A model generated the notes under the pieces. The model did no database searches, was not told where the DNA came from, and saw nothing but the letters and a program-made list of their open reading frames with translations. Positions 44,862 to 54,499 of a stretch of 64,000 nucleotides of DNA are shown here, one piece after another. Numbering within the stretch: the stretch's first letter is position 1; each line of letters starts with the position of its first letter. Made by a program: the position numbers and the translations under genes. This stretch comes from Campylobacter avium LMG 24591. Lineage in GTDB: Bacteria; Campylobacterota; Campylobacteria; Campylobacterales; Campylobacteraceae. Location: NCBI RefSeq assembly GCF_002238335.1, contig NZ_CP022347.1:868001-932000 (forward strand), read 5' to 3'.

Positions 44862-45805
44862 ATGTTAAGCTCCTTACGCATAAGCTCATTCATAAGTTCT
44901 AAAGTGTCAATTTGCACAAGTCTTGGTTCTAAAAAAATTTCATTTTCTATATAGCTTAAAACAGCTGAACTAATGTTTTCATTATCAAAAATTACAATTT
45001 CATCTATGAAATTCCCTTTATATAAAGGATTATCATAAAATTCTTTTAAGCTCATAAAAACATAAGAACACATCTGCATATCATCGCCAAAATCGCTCAA
45101 ATCGTTCTTGATAGAACTTTTGTATTTTATATCATCGAGCTTATCATCAAGCAAGTTATCAAGTCCGTCAAGGTCGTAATTTTCTATATTTACATCATCG
45201 CTTTGAATTTCCTCTGCATTTTCGCTTTCTTGCTGTGTTTTTTTATCTAAATCAGAATCTTTTGGGCTAAGGTCAAAAAAGCTACCAAAATAAATCTCTC
45301 TCCCTTTGCAAATAATCACAGCAACGCAGTAAGAATGCCTATAAATACATAAACTTAGCTTAGTTGAATCCTTGCTAATATCCTTAGAAATACAGTAACT
45401 CAACAAGGCTAAAGGAGAATACAAAAAATCCACCCCGCCGTAATCTTCAAAATAATCCTTACACTCATTAATAGCACTTATGGATGAGTAAAGTCTGGCA
45501 TTTTCTAAAACTATGGAGCGTATATTTTTGCTGTTAATACCAAAATTGTTCATATCTTTAAGGCTAGAACTTGGCACTATGCCTTGAATTTGCTTGTCAA
45601 AAAACAGTGCCACATAGTAAAGCTGAAAGTCGCTAACTAAGGACTTCACATAAGACATTAGCTTTTCTTTTTCTTCAAAGGTTTTTTCATAAGTATTGAT
45701 TAGTTTTGAATTTTTAACGCTGTGAGCTCTTACTATGTGTTTATCTTTTTCAAAAATCACGCAAACAAAGAGATGTAGCATATATTTTCTAGGAGAAAAG
45801 AGCAT
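44858..45805 (-). CDS. PilM-like cytoplasmic protein
   Basis: A 315-residue soluble protein. The first 160 residues have alternating strands and helices reminiscent of actin-like folds (PilM/GspL cytoplasmic domain), and the region 200-255 is an acidic, probably disordered insert full of Asp and Glu. No nucleotide-binding motif is clear, so it may be a degenerate member. The chosen ATG at 45805 has AAGGA five bases upstream; a second ATG at 45781 lacks one. With the next two genes it forms a PilM-PilN-PilO-like set. Confidence 0.45.
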   Translation of the reverse strand: MLFSPRKYMLHLFVCVIFEKDKHIVRAHSVKNSKLINTYEKTFEEKEKLMSYVKSLVSDFQLYYVALFFDKQIQGIVPSSSLKDMNNFGINSKNIRSIVLENARLYSSISAINECKDYFEDYGGVDFLYSPLALLSYCISKDISKDSTKLSLCIYRHSYCVAVIICKGREIYFGSFFDLSPKDSDLDKKTQQESENAEEIQSDDVNIENYDLDGLDNLLDDKLDDIKYKSSIKNDLSDFGDDMQMCSYVFMSLKEFYDNPLYKGNFIDEIVIFDNENISSAVLSYIENEIFLEPRLVQIDTLELMNELMRKELNI

Positions 45806-46436
45806 TTTTGTCCTTGTTAAAACTGTCTTTTTTCGTAATCATATCAAATTTTTCCTTGATTATTCTTTTTGCTTCGTCTTTGTCTAAATTCTTTAAGCTA
45901 AATGGCTCTTGTATCCTATATCTTATCTTAGAAAAAGGTTTTGGAAGTATCATTTTATCCCAAGATTTAAACTGCCAATACCTACTTGCCTCATAGTTTA
46001 AAAGCACAATATCCACATCCTTTTTTTGCGCTATGCTAACACAGCCATCAGATATAGAGTGGTAAGGTCCTCTTGGACCATCAGGAGTTATAGCTAGGCA
46101 GTTTTTTTCATCTAAAATTTTAAAAGAGGCTCTTAAAACCGAACTCGCTCCTTTATAAGTGCTACCTCTTACGCTATCTATGCCAAAAAGTTCTATATTT
46201 TTAGCTATTAACTCTCCGTCTTTATGCTCTGAAATCATCACAAAAACCCTTTTTTTGCCAAGCTTTAATCTCTTAAAGATAAAGGGCATTAGGGCTAATC
46301 TTCCGTGCCAAAACAAAAATATATAGTTTTTATCCCCCGGCCTTTGCCCTATAAATTCTTTTTTGCAAGTTAAAAATATCAGCCATTGCAGTAAAAATAT
46401 CGCTCTTATTGCAAGGTAAAATTTAAAGGACTTCAC
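45789..46436 (-). CDS. DUF374-family acyltransferase-like protein
   Basis: A 215-residue protein of the lysophospholipid acyltransferase-like DUF374 family. [11 protein letters not shown] supplies the H-x-D type catalytic pair, and [10 protein letters not shown] is the second family block. Members have been linked to lipid A or lipoprotein acylation, but the substrate here is unknown. It overlaps miaB upstream by 14 bases and the PilM-like gene downstream by 17 bases. Confidence 0.8.
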   Translation of the reverse strand: MKSFKFYLAIRAIFLLQWLIFLTCKKEFIGQRPGDKNYIFLFWHGRLALMPFIFKRLKLGKKRVFVMISEHKDGELIAKNIELFGIDSVRGSTYKGASSVLRASFKILDEKNCLAITPDGPRGPYHSISDGCVSIAQKKDVDIVLLNYEASRYWQFKSWDKMILPKPFSKIRYRIQEPFSLKNLDKDEAKRIIKEKFDMITKKDSFNKDKNALFS

Positions 46437-47721
46437 CGTAAAGCACCATTCTTCTAGCCTTATCTATCCTTACATCCTTTAACAAGCCAAGCATTTCCTC
46501 ACTAGCCTTAATTTGCACCAAGAAGTTATTATCACTTCTACCAGCCACAAAGCCATCTGATCTTAGCTCATCAAACAGGACTTTCATAGTTGTATTTTCT
46601 TTTGTTTTTACTATCTCATCTAAAATTTCATTATGCCTTGCTTGTAAGGTGCTAAGTCTGCTTGAAGCTGTTTTTTCATCTATTTGATTTGGCATAGTGG
46701 CCGCCTTTGTTAGCGGTCTTTTTGAGTATTTAAACGAAAAAAGTTGTTCAAATCTAACTTTTTCTAAAACATCCATAGTATCCTTAAAATCCTCCTCACT
46801 CTCGCCCGGAAAAGCTACTATAATGTCTGTTGATATGCTAACATCAGGACAAAGCTCTCTTAGTTTCAAGGCTCTATCAAGATACCATTTTTTATCATAA
46901 CCCCTTTTCATAGCCTTTAAAACGGCACTAGAGCCACTTTGAAGTGGCATGTGCATAGATTTACAAATTTTATCATTTGTGCTAAAAACTCTTAAAAACT
47001 CATCATCCATATGCAAAGGATGAGGGCTTGTGAAGCGAATTCTTTCTAAGCCATCGATTTGACTAAGCTCTTCTAATAAATTTGAAAAATTCATTTTTTT
47101 GTGTGCTGAGGAAAAGTATTTGCCATAATTATTTACATTTTGACCTAGTAAAAAAATTTCCTTTGCTCCGTTTGAAACAGCTTTTTTAGCTTCATTATAA
47201 ATTATATTAAAGGGTATGGATAGCTCTTTGCCCCTAGTATGAGGAACTATGCAGTAAGTGCAGCTTTTATCACAGCCTATGGAGATATTTATATATGTTT
47301 TATAAAGGCTGTTTCTATAGTCTGCAAAGCTAAATTCGCTATCATCATTATCTAAATCAACGCTTATAAATTTGCTTTCTTTCACAGCCTTTGAAATTTT
47401 TGATACATTTCTAGCCCCAAGCACAAAATCCACAACAGGAGCTCTTTTAAAAATTTCATCTCCCAAGTGTGAGGCAGTGCAGCCGCAAACTCCTATCTTA
47501 GCGTCCTTTTTTTTAATCTTATCAAAAGAGCCGATCTCTGAAAAAAGCTTATGCACCGGTTTTTCTCTAACAGAGCAGGTGTTTATAAGTATTAAATCCG
47601 CATCCTCTGCCTCAGTGGTTAAGCTATACTCATCATTTTTACTAAGTTCTGCTATCATATGCTCTGAATCTCTTACATTCATAGCACAGCCAAGCGTTTG
47701 TATAAAAAGCTTTTTACTCAA
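46423..47721 (-). CDS. miaB: tRNA-2-methylthio-N6-dimethylallyladenosine synthase MiaB
   Basis: MiaB adds methylthio to isopentenylated A37 of tRNAs reading U-starting codons. The three cysteines of the auxiliary cluster appear in [15 protein letters not shown] and GVCGCTASH; the radical-SAM cluster motif is [23 protein letters not shown] domain ends the 432-residue protein. It overlaps the HP0268-like gene upstream by four bases and the acyltransferase gene downstream. Confidence 0.97.
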   Translation of the reverse strand: MSKKLFIQTLGCAMNVRDSEHMIAELSKNDEYSLTTEAEDADLILINTCSVREKPVHKLFSEIGSFDKIKKKDAKIGVCGCTASHLGDEIFKRAPVVDFVLGARNVSKISKAVKESKFISVDLDNDDSEFSFADYRNSLYKTYINISIGCDKSCTYCIVPHTRGKELSIPFNIIYNEAKKAVSNGAKEIFLLGQNVNNYGKYFSSAHKKMNFSNLLEELSQIDGLERIRFTSPHPLHMDDEFLRVFSTNDKICKSMHMPLQSGSSAVLKAMKRGYDKKWYLDRALKLRELCPDVSISTDIIVAFPGESEEDFKDTMDVLEKVRFEQLFSFKYSKRPLTKAATMPNQIDEKTASSRLSTLQARHNEILDEIVKTKENTTMKVLFDELRSDGFVAGRSDNNFLVQIKASEEMLGLLKDVRIDKARRMVLYGEVL

Positions 47722-47960
47722 AATATATGCACCTCATACATATAATCTCCGCTATCAAGTCCGTATCTAACCTCTCTGTAATACACGCTTAGACCCTTCT
47801 TTTCAAAATGTTGAGCCAAAGAAGTGAGGGTTTTTTTTGAATTTTCTCTATCAAGATAAAAAAAACTTTGATTTTCTTGCTCCAAAAGCTCCTCAAGTTT
47901 TTTTAAACTTACACTCTTAGCCTTTTCATCAAGTAAAGTTCTAGCTAGTTTTACATCCAT
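47718..47960 (-). CDS. HP0268-family small nuclease-like protein
   Basis: An 80-residue protein matching in length and pattern the Helicobacter pylori protein HP0268, which has been reported as a nicking endonuclease with purine-specific RNase activity. The shared features are [34 protein letters not shown] and the final YEVHIF. It begins the operon with miaB and is divergent from nusA. Confidence 0.72.
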   Translation of the reverse strand: MDVKLARTLLDEKAKSVSLKKLEELLEQENQSFFYLDRENSKKTLTSLAQHFEKKGLSVYYREVRYGLDSGDYMYEVHIF

Positions 47961-48038
47961 AATATAAATCCTTGAAATTTCATTCTTTATAAATTTTTAA
48001 TTTTAACAAATTTTACTTTTAATTAAACTTATTTTGTA

Positions 48039-48044
48039 TATAAT
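48039..48044 (+). promoter_or_regulatory. -10 box for nusA
   Basis: A perfect TATAAT lies 45 bases before the nusA ATG in a short divergent gap, in a run reading TTTTGTATATAAT. It should drive nusA and the two azl genes behind it. Confidence 0.55.
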
Positions 48045-48088
48045 TTTGGCCTAACTTTTAAAATTTCCCAAAAAACGGAGCTTTTATA

Positions 48089-49174
48089 ATGGAGAAAATC
48101 ACAGACATAATACAGTCTATTGCAAATGAAAAAAATTTAAATTTAGATGATGTAAAAGACAAGGTTACACAGGCTTTAATCAATACAGCAAAAAGAATTT
48201 ACGGGCAGCAATATGAATTTTTCGTTGACCCAAAAAGCCTAAAACTTTATCAAAAAATTTTAGTTTTAGATGATGATGATGAAAGATTGAAAGAAGAAAA
48301 CGAGCAGTTTTTATCTCTTTCTAAGGCTAGAAAAGAAGCAGCCGACATCGAAGTAGGCGATGAACTGACTTATGAATGCAGCCTAGAAAATTTAGGTAGA
48401 ACTGCGGTAAATACCTTACACAAAGAACTAGAATACCATGTACAAAAGCTTTTAGAAGAGACAATTTATAAAAAATACAAAGATATGCTTGGTGCTATGG
48501 TGTTTGGAACTGTGGTTAGGGTAGATAGCGAGGATAATACTTATATAGAAATAGACGAGCTAAGAGCCTTTTTGCCGAGAAAGAATAGAATAAAGGGTGA
48601 GTTTTTTAAGGTAGGAGATGTGATTAAGGCTGTAATTCGCAAGGTATATATGGATAAAAACGGCATTAGGATAGAGCTTAGCAGAACCTCTCCTAAATTC
48701 CTAGAAGCCTTGCTTGAAGCTGAAGTGCCAGAGATAAAAGACGGCTTGGTTTCAATCATAGCAAGCGCTAGAATTCCGGGCGAAAGAGCAAAGGTAGCAC
48801 TTATTTCAAATTCTGCAAATGTAGACTGCGTGGGAGCTACGGTTGGTTCTAAGGGAGTTAGGATAAATGCGATTAGCAAGGAATTAAACGGAGAAAACAT
48901 AGACTGCATAGAATACAGCAATGAAGCGGCTATTTTTATCACAAGAGCCTTAGCACCAGCTATCGTAAATTCAGTAAGCATAGAGGATAAAAAGGCCATA
49001 GTTGGCATAAGTTCTGAACAAAAAAGCAAAGCCATAGGAAAAAACGGAATAAACATAAGACTAGCTTCCATGATAAGCTCCTATGAAATAGAGCTTAAAG
49101 AACTACAAGATAACAAAAAACAAGACAATGAAGAAGCAATGAAAAATCTAGAAAATCTTTTTAAAAATATCTAG
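48089..49174 (+). CDS. nusA: Transcription termination/antitermination factor NusA
   Basis: NusA binds RNA polymerase and nascent RNA and modulates pausing, termination and antitermination. The 361-residue protein has the N-terminal polymerase-binding domain, an S1 domain (about residues 130-195), then two KH domains: GERAKVALIS with VGATVGSKGVRI for the first and QKSKAIGKNGINIRLAS for the second. The C-terminal acidic repeats of enterobacteria are absent, as usual in this group. The gene is not followed by infB here but by azlC. Confidence 0.97.
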   Translation: MEKITDIIQSIANEKNLNLDDVKDKVTQALINTAKRIYGQQYEFFVDPKSLKLYQKILVLDDDDERLKEENEQFLSLSKARKEAADIEVGDELTYECSLENLGRTAVNTLHKELEYHVQKLLEETIYKKYKDMLGAMVFGTVVRVDSEDNTYIEIDELRAFLPRKNRIKGEFFKVGDVIKAVIRKVYMDKNGIRIELSRTSPKFLEALLEAEVPEIKDGLVSIIASARIPGERAKVALISNSANVDCVGATVGSKGVRINAISKELNGENIDCIEYSNEAAIFITRALAPAIVNSVSIEDKKAIVGISSEQKSKAIGKNGINIRLASMISSYEIELKELQDNKKQDNEEAMKNLENLFKNI

Positions 49175-49181
49175 GTTTTTT

Positions 49182-49865
49182 GTGGATTTTAAAAAAACCT
49201 TTTTTCTTACTCTGCCTGTAGCCTTTGCTTACATACCGCTTGGAATGGCGCTTGGGATACTAGCTGCTAGTAATGACTTTTCGTATTTGCAAATTTTAGC
49301 CATATCTTTTTTTGTGTATTCTGGTTCGGCTGAGTTTTTACTTGTAAGCTTTATAGTAAATAATGAAGGGCTTTTGGGCATTTTTATAAGCTTGTTTTTG
49401 GTAGGTTTTAGGCATTTTTTCTATACTATATCCTTGCTAAAAGAATTAAAAGCTTTAAATTTCTTAAGACATTATGTAATCTTTGCTTTATCTGATGAAA
49501 GCTTTGCACTTTTAAGCACTTACAAAAAGGAATTTAATGAAGAGCTTAGCAAGGAGACAAGGTCAATTTTACAAGCCTTTCTTTGCTTTTTAAACCAAAG
49601 TTATTGGCTTATAGGCGTTAGTCTTGGCTTTGTTTTGCAAAATCTTATCAAGCTTGATTATTCAGGCATTGAATTTGCCCTAAGTGCTTTATTTATAGTC
49701 ATTAGCATAGATGCTTACAAGCAAAATCCTAACAAAAACATCTTACTTTTTGCCCTTATCTTAGGACTTTGTGCCTTGCTTTTTATAGATAAAAAATATA
49801 TGCTTTTTTCATCTTTATTTATCGTAGTTTTATTCTTACTTTTTAGGAGTAAATATGCAAGATAG
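49182..49865 (+). CDS. azlC: AzlC-family branched-chain amino acid exporter subunit
   Basis: A 227-residue membrane protein with about seven helices. FFVYSGSAEFLLVSF and LFLVGFRHFFYTISLL are family landmarks of AzlC/YgaZ, the large subunit of the LIV-E exporters. The start is GTG at 49182, eight bases after the nusA stop. The 3' end overlaps azlD by 11 bases, so the two subunits are made together. Confidence 0.9.
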   Translation: MDFKKTFFLTLPVAFAYIPLGMALGILAASNDFSYLQILAISFFVYSGSAEFLLVSFIVNNEGLLGIFISLFLVGFRHFFYTISLLKELKALNFLRHYVIFALSDESFALLSTYKKEFNEELSKETRSILQAFLCFLNQSYWLIGVSLGFVLQNLIKLDYSGIEFALSALFIVISIDAYKQNPNKNILLFALILGLCALLFIDKKYMLFSSLFIVVLFLLFRSKYAR

Positions 49866-50172
49866 TTTTATTTTGGCTTTATTTGTGGGATTTTTAGCAA
49901 CTTATAGCAGCAGATTTTTACCTTTTTTGCTCTTTAAAAGCAAGGTTGAGGGTAAAAATTTACTTATCTTACAAAAAAATATGCCCCTTGCTATAATGAT
50001 AATCCTAGTTTTTTACACCTTTTATACCTATGAAATATCAAATTTAAAAGAGCTTTTTATCCTGCTTGTTTCTTGTGCTTTTGTCTTATTTTTGCACATA
50101 AAATTTAAAAGTGCCTTGCTTAGCATAGTGCTTGGAATTTTGCTATATATGCTTTTGCTAAGAGTTTTTTAA
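49855..50172 (+). CDS. azlD: AzlD-family branched-chain amino acid exporter subunit
   Basis: A 105-residue membrane protein with four helices and the pattern ATYSSRFLPFLLFK that marks AzlD/YgaH, the small partner of AzlC. A ribosome site (AGGAG) lies inside azlC just before the ATG. Two-component exporters of this family pump out branched-chain amino acids or related compounds; the actual substrate is not known. Confidence 0.88.
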   Translation: MQDSFILALFVGFLATYSSRFLPFLLFKSKVEGKNLLILQKNMPLAIMIILVFYTFYTYEISNLKELFILLVSCAFVLFLHIKFKSALLSIVLGILLYMLLLRVF

Positions 50173-50213
50173 AATTTAACAAAGAGGCGAGATAAAATAC
50201 CAAGCCAAAGTAC

Positions 50214-50504
50214 TTAAAGAGAAAAAGAATTGCTATCCTTGCCATCTATCACATCAAATAGCTTTTGCAAGTGCTTTTCCTCAGCTTGTTTTAAGCCATC
50301 AACATAAAATTTATTTTTAGCATAAAGTTCGAAATTTTTTCTTACCGTGCTTAAATCAAGGTCGTTTTCATTCTCAACATCACTTTTTTTATCTTCTTTT
50401 TTCTTGATGTCATTTAAAGTAGCTTGAAATTCATCAGAGCTTTTATTTTTGCTTTGTATTTCAACAAAATATTCATTAGTTTTTTGTGATACAGGGCTTA
50501 TCAT
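50214..50504 (-). CDS. Hypothetical 96-residue protein with a sigma-54 promoter
   Basis: A polar, lysine- and aspartate-rich protein without membrane segments; its opening MISPVSQK, a disordered middle and a helical C-terminal half (about residues 50-88) are all that can be described. It lies alone between azlD and purU. A well-formed sigma-54 promoter directly upstream suggests it belongs to the flagellar RpoN regulon, where several small proteins of unknown function occur. The ribosome site is AAAGGA. No homologue is recognised with certainty. Confidence 0.65.
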   Translation of the reverse strand: MISPVSQKTNEYFVEIQSKNKSSDEFQATLNDIKKKEDKKSDVENENDLDLSTVRKNFELYAKNKFYVDGLKQAEEKHLQKLFDVIDGKDSNSFSL

Positions 50505-50534
50505 GGCAAATCCTTTGTGTTGTTTGACAAGCTA

Positions 50535-50552
50535 AAGCAAATTTCATTCCAA
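50535..50552 (-). promoter_or_regulatory. Sigma-54 (RpoN) promoter
   Basis: On the minus strand the sequence reads GGAATGAAATTTGCTTT. GG and GC are separated by exactly ten bases, and GGAA...TTGCTT matches the Campylobacter sigma-54 pattern. Transcription would start near 50525, about 20 bases before the gene at 50504. Confidence 0.72.
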
Positions 50553-50554
50553 GC

Positions 50555-51388
50555 TTAAAAAATCACAGTTTTGTTCTTATGTATGAAAATTCTATCCTCA
50601 AAAGCCAATTCCAAAGCCTTTAAAAGCACATCTTTTTCCACGCTCTGCCCTGCTCTTTTCATATCTTGCCAACTGTAGTCGTGATTTATATTTATCACCC
50701 CTTGAGTTATGATTGGCCCATTATCAAGCATATCATTTACGAAGTGAGCTGTTGCGCCTATTATCTTAACGCCTCTTTCAAAGGCCTGTTTATACGGGTT
50801 CGCACCTATAAAAGCTGGCAAAAATGAGTGATGTATGTTAATAATCTTGTTTTCATATTTTTCCACAAATTCGGGCGATAAAATTCTCATATACTTAGCA
50901 AGAACTATATAATCAAGCTTGTACTTTGATAAAAGCTCTAAAATGCGCGCTTCGTGCTCTTCTTTACTTATATCTTTATGGCTTACTGTGTGGAATTTGA
51001 TACCAAAAAGCTCTACTAAATTTTGCAAATCACTATGATTTGATATAACAAGCTCTATATCAGCTAAAAGCTCTTTGCTGTAATGCTTGATGAGTATGTC
51101 TCCAAGGCAGTGCGTTTCTTTTGTGGCTAGGATGGCTATTTTTTTCTTAGCCCGTTTATGAAGCTCTATATTTGAGTTTTTGGCCAATTTTTGCCTTAAG
51201 GTATCTAAAAATTTAGCCTCATCAAAACTGCCTTCTAAAATGGCTCTAAAAAAGAATTTGCCATCACTTACAAATTCGTTATTTTTAATGATATTAAGAT
51301 TAAAAGAAAAAATTAAATCAGAGATTTTATATATAAGTCCCTTTTCGTCATCGCAAAATATTTTTAGTATAAATTCATTCATCTGCAA
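50555..51388 (-). CDS. purU: Formyltetrahydrofolate deformylase
   Basis: PurU hydrolyses 10-formyl-tetrahydrofolate to formate and tetrahydrofolate, balancing one-carbon pools. An N-terminal ACT regulatory domain (residues 1-80) is followed by the formyltransferase fold with NIHHSFLPAFIGANPYKQA and GATAHFVNDMLDNGPII, including the catalytic His and Asp. A second ATG two codons in is equally likely as a start. It overlaps cca by up to 14 bases, the same neighbour as in C. jejuni. Confidence 0.94.
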   Translation of the reverse strand: MQMNEFILKIFCDDEKGLIYKISDLIFSFNLNIIKNNEFVSDGKFFFRAILEGSFDEAKFLDTLRQKLAKNSNIELHKRAKKKIAILATKETHCLGDILIKHYSKELLADIELVISNHSDLQNLVELFGIKFHTVSHKDISKEEHEARILELLSKYKLDYIVLAKYMRILSPEFVEKYENKIINIHHSFLPAFIGANPYKQAFERGVKIIGATAHFVNDMLDNGPIITQGVININHDYSWQDMKRAGQSVEKDVLLKALELAFEDRIFIHKNKTVIF

Positions 51389-52490
51389 ACCCCTTTATGT
51401 AGTTTTTTATAAAAATATCCTCTTGTGCTTTTTTATACAGTCCCAACTCAGCCCCCTTAAGGCCAAGCTTCATAGCCTCATCCATATTTACATAAATTTT
51501 TAAGCTCTCACCATAAAGCTTTAGTTTTTTAGCTAAAGCTATCCTTTCTTCACTCCAAAGCCCTAGCCACTCTTTTAGCGGCATGTTTAAAGCTATTTCG
51601 CACATTTTTTTCATTGTTAAATTTTCTTTCACAAAAACTTGCTTTGAAGCCGTGTGCAAATCGTTTTTTATCTTAGTTTTTTTAAAAAATAAATTCTTAT
51701 TTATATTAAAAAAATTAAGATAAAGATACAAAAACAAAGCCTCGCTACGCACAAATTCTCTGCTTTTTTCTAAAAGCTCTAAAAAAGCTTTATCATTGCT
51801 TTTATGATAAAAAAGCCTTTCTTCTAAATTCAAATTTTGAAGCAACAAAAAGCCAGCAAGCAAATTTTTAGCCTTAAAAAATTTATAAAGCTCGGCATTT
51901 ATCCTATCTAAGCTCAAGTCGCTTATATCCATACTTTGCATTAAGGCTAGAGTGTTAGTATCACTTTGCAAATCAAAACGAGAGACAAAATGCACAGCCC
52001 TTAAAATTCTCAAGCTATCCTCTTTAAAGCTATTGTCATCTATATGTTTTAAAAGCTTTTTTTGTAAATGAGAAAAACCCTCGTAAAAGTCTAAAAACTC
52101 ATTGGTAAAGATATTTATCATCATAGAATTTATGGTAAAATCCCTACGCTTGCACGCCTGCTTTTCATCGTTACAAATTCTTACCTCAAAACCCTTGTGT
52201 CCTTTTGAAATTTTATTTTCATACCTAGCCAAAGAAAGGTCAAAATTTTTATACTTAAATACAAAAAAGCTCTTGCCAACCCCATTTGCCTTTATATCAT
52301 TCATTAAAGCTTCAAATTTCTCAAAAGATAAATCATAAATTTCTAAGTCAAAATCGCTAATCTTTAAGCCCAAAAGCAAATCCCTAACACAACCGCCAAC
52401 CAAATACACCCTCTTTGTGTGCGGTGCTAGGAGTTTTTTAATAAAATCAAGTTTTGCGTTATTTCTTAAGTCTATCTTCGATATTTGCAA
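51375..52490 (-). CDS. cca: CCA tRNA nucleotidyltransferase/poly(A) polymerase family protein
   Basis: A 371-residue class II nucleotidyltransferase. The active site is VGGCVRDLLLGLKISDFDLEIYD, with the two metal-binding aspartates in DFD, followed by RRDFTINSM and the C-terminal helical region. It adds or repairs CCA ends of tRNAs. It overlaps purU at its 3' end and the acidic 147-residue gene by 32 bases at its 5' end. Confidence 0.92.
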   Translation of the reverse strand: MQISKIDLRNNAKLDFIKKLLAPHTKRVYLVGGCVRDLLLGLKISDFDLEIYDLSFEKFEALMNDIKANGVGKSFFVFKYKNFDLSLARYENKISKGHKGFEVRICNDEKQACKRRDFTINSMMINIFTNEFLDFYEGFSHLQKKLLKHIDDNSFKEDSLRILRAVHFVSRFDLQSDTNTLALMQSMDISDLSLDRINAELYKFFKAKNLLAGFLLLQNLNLEERLFYHKSNDKAFLELLEKSREFVRSEALFLYLYLNFFNINKNLFFKKTKIKNDLHTASKQVFVKENLTMKKMCEIALNMPLKEWLGLWSEERIALAKKLKLYGESLKIYVNMDEAMKLGLKGAELGLYKKAQEDIFIKNYIKGFADE

Positions 52491-52902
52491 GCAAAAACTC
52501 TAAAAAATTTATGGTTAAATCAAGTCTATCTTCTAAATTCTCTTTCTTAGTGGCCTTTAAACCCTCAAAAAGCACTAAAATGCGTTCTTTGATATTTTTT
52601 AAAAAAAATTCATCATTAAAGCTTAATTCCTCTTTGTCCTTAAGCTCGATATTTTGAGGCTCTGCACTAGCTGCAAAAAGTTCGTTTTGCTCCTCATCTT
52701 CTTTATCGCTACTTAATTTAAATTCTTGCTCGTAAGGATTAAAAGCAAGCTCCTCGGGCTCGCTTACATCCTCTTGCAAATCCTTCGTAGCCTCATTAAG
52801 CTCTTTTTGAGGCTCTTTGCTCTCATCAGAACTCATTTGGGTATTAAGCTCGTCTATGGTTTTTCTAGCCAAATCCTCTAAATTCATATCTTTATCAACC
52901 AC
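52459..52902 (-). CDS. Acidic hypothetical protein
   Basis: A 147-residue protein dominated by Glu, Asp and Ser in residues 15-85 (probably disordered), with a more ordered helical C-terminal part (KENLEDRLDLTINFLEFLLANIEDRLKK region). No function is recognised. An internal ATG at 52887 is an alternative start. It is coupled to the TPR-like gene upstream (19-base overlap) and to cca downstream, as in C. jejuni. Confidence 0.65.
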   Translation of the reverse strand: MVDKDMNLEDLARKTIDELNTQMSSDESKEPQKELNEATKDLQEDVSEPEELAFNPYEQEFKLSSDKEDEEQNELFAASAEPQNIELKDKEELSFNDEFFLKNIKERILVLFEGLKATKKENLEDRLDLTINFLEFLLANIEDRLKK

Positions 52903-53135
52903 CTTTTAAATTCATTTATTTCATCATCGCTTTGCATATTTATAAAAAAATCTAGCATTTCTGTATTTAAGTCTTTGTGCTGAGATCTTAAGCCGCTAAG
53001 CCTTCTTACGCCGTCTATGGCATTTGCATTTTGCGGGTCTTTTTTTAAAATATTTTTATAAATTTCTAAAGCCTCGCTTTTTAAGCCTTGAGCTTCATAA
53101 ATGGACGCTTCAGTGACTGTGTGTATCATAAACAA
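52884..53135 (-). CDS. Small TPR-like hypothetical protein
   Basis: An 83-residue protein with one tetratricopeptide-like repeat: ASIYEAQGLKSEALEIYKNI followed by LKKDPQNANAIDGVRRL. The ATG two codons in (MIHTVTEAS) is a likely start. It is the first gene of a four-gene run ending with cca and purU. A protein-binding role is plausible; no partner is known. Confidence 0.65.
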   Translation of the reverse strand: MFMIHTVTEASIYEAQGLKSEALEIYKNILKKDPQNANAIDGVRRLSGLRSQHKDLNTEMLDFFINMQSDDEINEFKRWLIKI

Positions 53136-53230
53136 AACCTTTCATTTTTATAATAATAACACAAAGGCTTTAATTTTGTATTAATTTTTTTATAATAAAT
53201 TCCTAGCTACATTCATTCCAAGGAAGTTTT

Positions 53231-54499
53231 ATGAGCGAAATCATAGGAAATTTTAAAGAAATAAGTAAAATCCCGCACTGCAGTTTTAACACTAAAAAAC
53301 TATCTGATTTTTTATGTGCTTTTGCAAAGCAAAACGGTGCCAAGGTTAGCGTAGATGAGGCTTTTAACATACACTGTATAAAGGGAAATCCTAAAATTTG
53401 CTTGCAAAGTCACTATGACATGGTGTGCATGGGCGAAGCACCAAATATAATCTTAGAAGAAAAAAATGGAATTTTAAGTGCGATAAATTCATCCTTAGGT
53501 GCTGATAATGGAATGGGCGTAGCCATGATGATGCAGGTTTTAAAAGAATTTGATGATGTGGAATGTCTTTTTACAAATGACGAGGAAGTTGGGCTTATAG
53601 GAGTTAAGAACCTAAAACACAAGATAAAGTCAAAATTTTTGCTAAATTTAGACCATGAGGTTGATAACGAGGTGATTATCTCTTGTGCTGGCGGCGTGGA
53701 TATTAAGGCTAGTATGAAGCTAAGTTTTAAAGAAGAAGAATGTGAAATTTATGAGCTTGATACTGTAAATTTTAAAGGCGGACACTCGGGCATAGATATA
53801 ATTAATAATGTAAAAAATGCCATTAAAGAACTAGCGTATTTTATCTTAGAAAATAACGGTGTTTTGGTTGATTTTCAAGGAGGAGAAAGGATAAATTCCA
53901 TCGCAAAACACGCAAAAGCCTTGGTGGCTTTTAAGAAAAAACCTAAAGAAAATTCTTATATCAAATGCAAATACCTAGGCAAGAAAAAGGCAAAAATCAT
54001 AAAACAAAGCTCTAAAATTCTAAAAAGCTTGGCCTCCTTTGCACAGGGCGTTAGAGCCTATGATAAAGAACTGCAAATAGTAAGAACGAGCATAAATTTA
54101 TCGCTTTTTAAAATTCAAGATGAAAAGCTTGATATAGAGTTTTTTGCCAGGTCAAACACTCTTGATGATTTGTTAAGGATAAAAGAGGAGAGTAAAATTT
54201 TCTTTAAAAGCTTTGGTTTTAAGATATCTTTTTCAAATTTTTACGAACCTTGGCAAGCTAGCAAAAGCAAATTTGCCCTAGACGTGCTTAATGCTCTTAA
54301 AAAGCATATCAAAAATTGCAAGATCTTAGCCGTGCATGCTGGTCTTGAGTGCGGGATAATAGAAAAAAAGCAAAAGCTGATTTGTGCTTGCATAGGTCCA
54401 AATATACATAATCCACACTCAGTTGATGAAAGATGTGAGATAGATTCTGTAAATAAAATTTACGCCGCACTTAAGGACATTTTAAAGCTTTATAAGTAA
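53231..54499 (+). CDS. pepD: M20-family dipeptidase (PepD type)
   Basis: A cytosolic zinc aminopeptidase of the Xaa-His dipeptidase group. Metal and catalytic residues occur in LQSHYDMVC (His and Asp), SLGADNGMGVA (bridging Asp), FTNDEEVGLIG (catalytic and metal Glu pair), NLDHE (Asp) and a late NPHSVDER (His). At 422 residues it is slightly shorter than the E. coli enzyme. It converges on cjaB; the same gene neighbours cjaB and cjaA in C. jejuni. It would release amino acids from imported peptides. Confidence 0.88.
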   Translation: MSEIIGNFKEISKIPHCSFNTKKLSDFLCAFAKQNGAKVSVDEAFNIHCIKGNPKICLQSHYDMVCMGEAPNIILEEKNGILSAINSSLGADNGMGVAMMMQVLKEFDDVECLFTNDEEVGLIGVKNLKHKIKSKFLLNLDHEVDNEVIISCAGGVDIKASMKLSFKEEECEIYELDTVNFKGGHSGIDIINNVKNAIKELAYFILENNGVLVDFQGGERINSIAKHAKALVAFKKKPKENSYIKCKYLGKKKAKIIKQSSKILKSLASFAQGVRAYDKELQIVRTSINLSLFKIQDEKLDIEFFARSNTLDDLLRIKEESKIFFKSFGFKISFSNFYEPWQASKSKFALDVLNALKKHIKNCKILAVHAGLECGIIEKKQKLICACIGPNIHNPHSVDERCEIDSVNKIYAALKDILKLYK

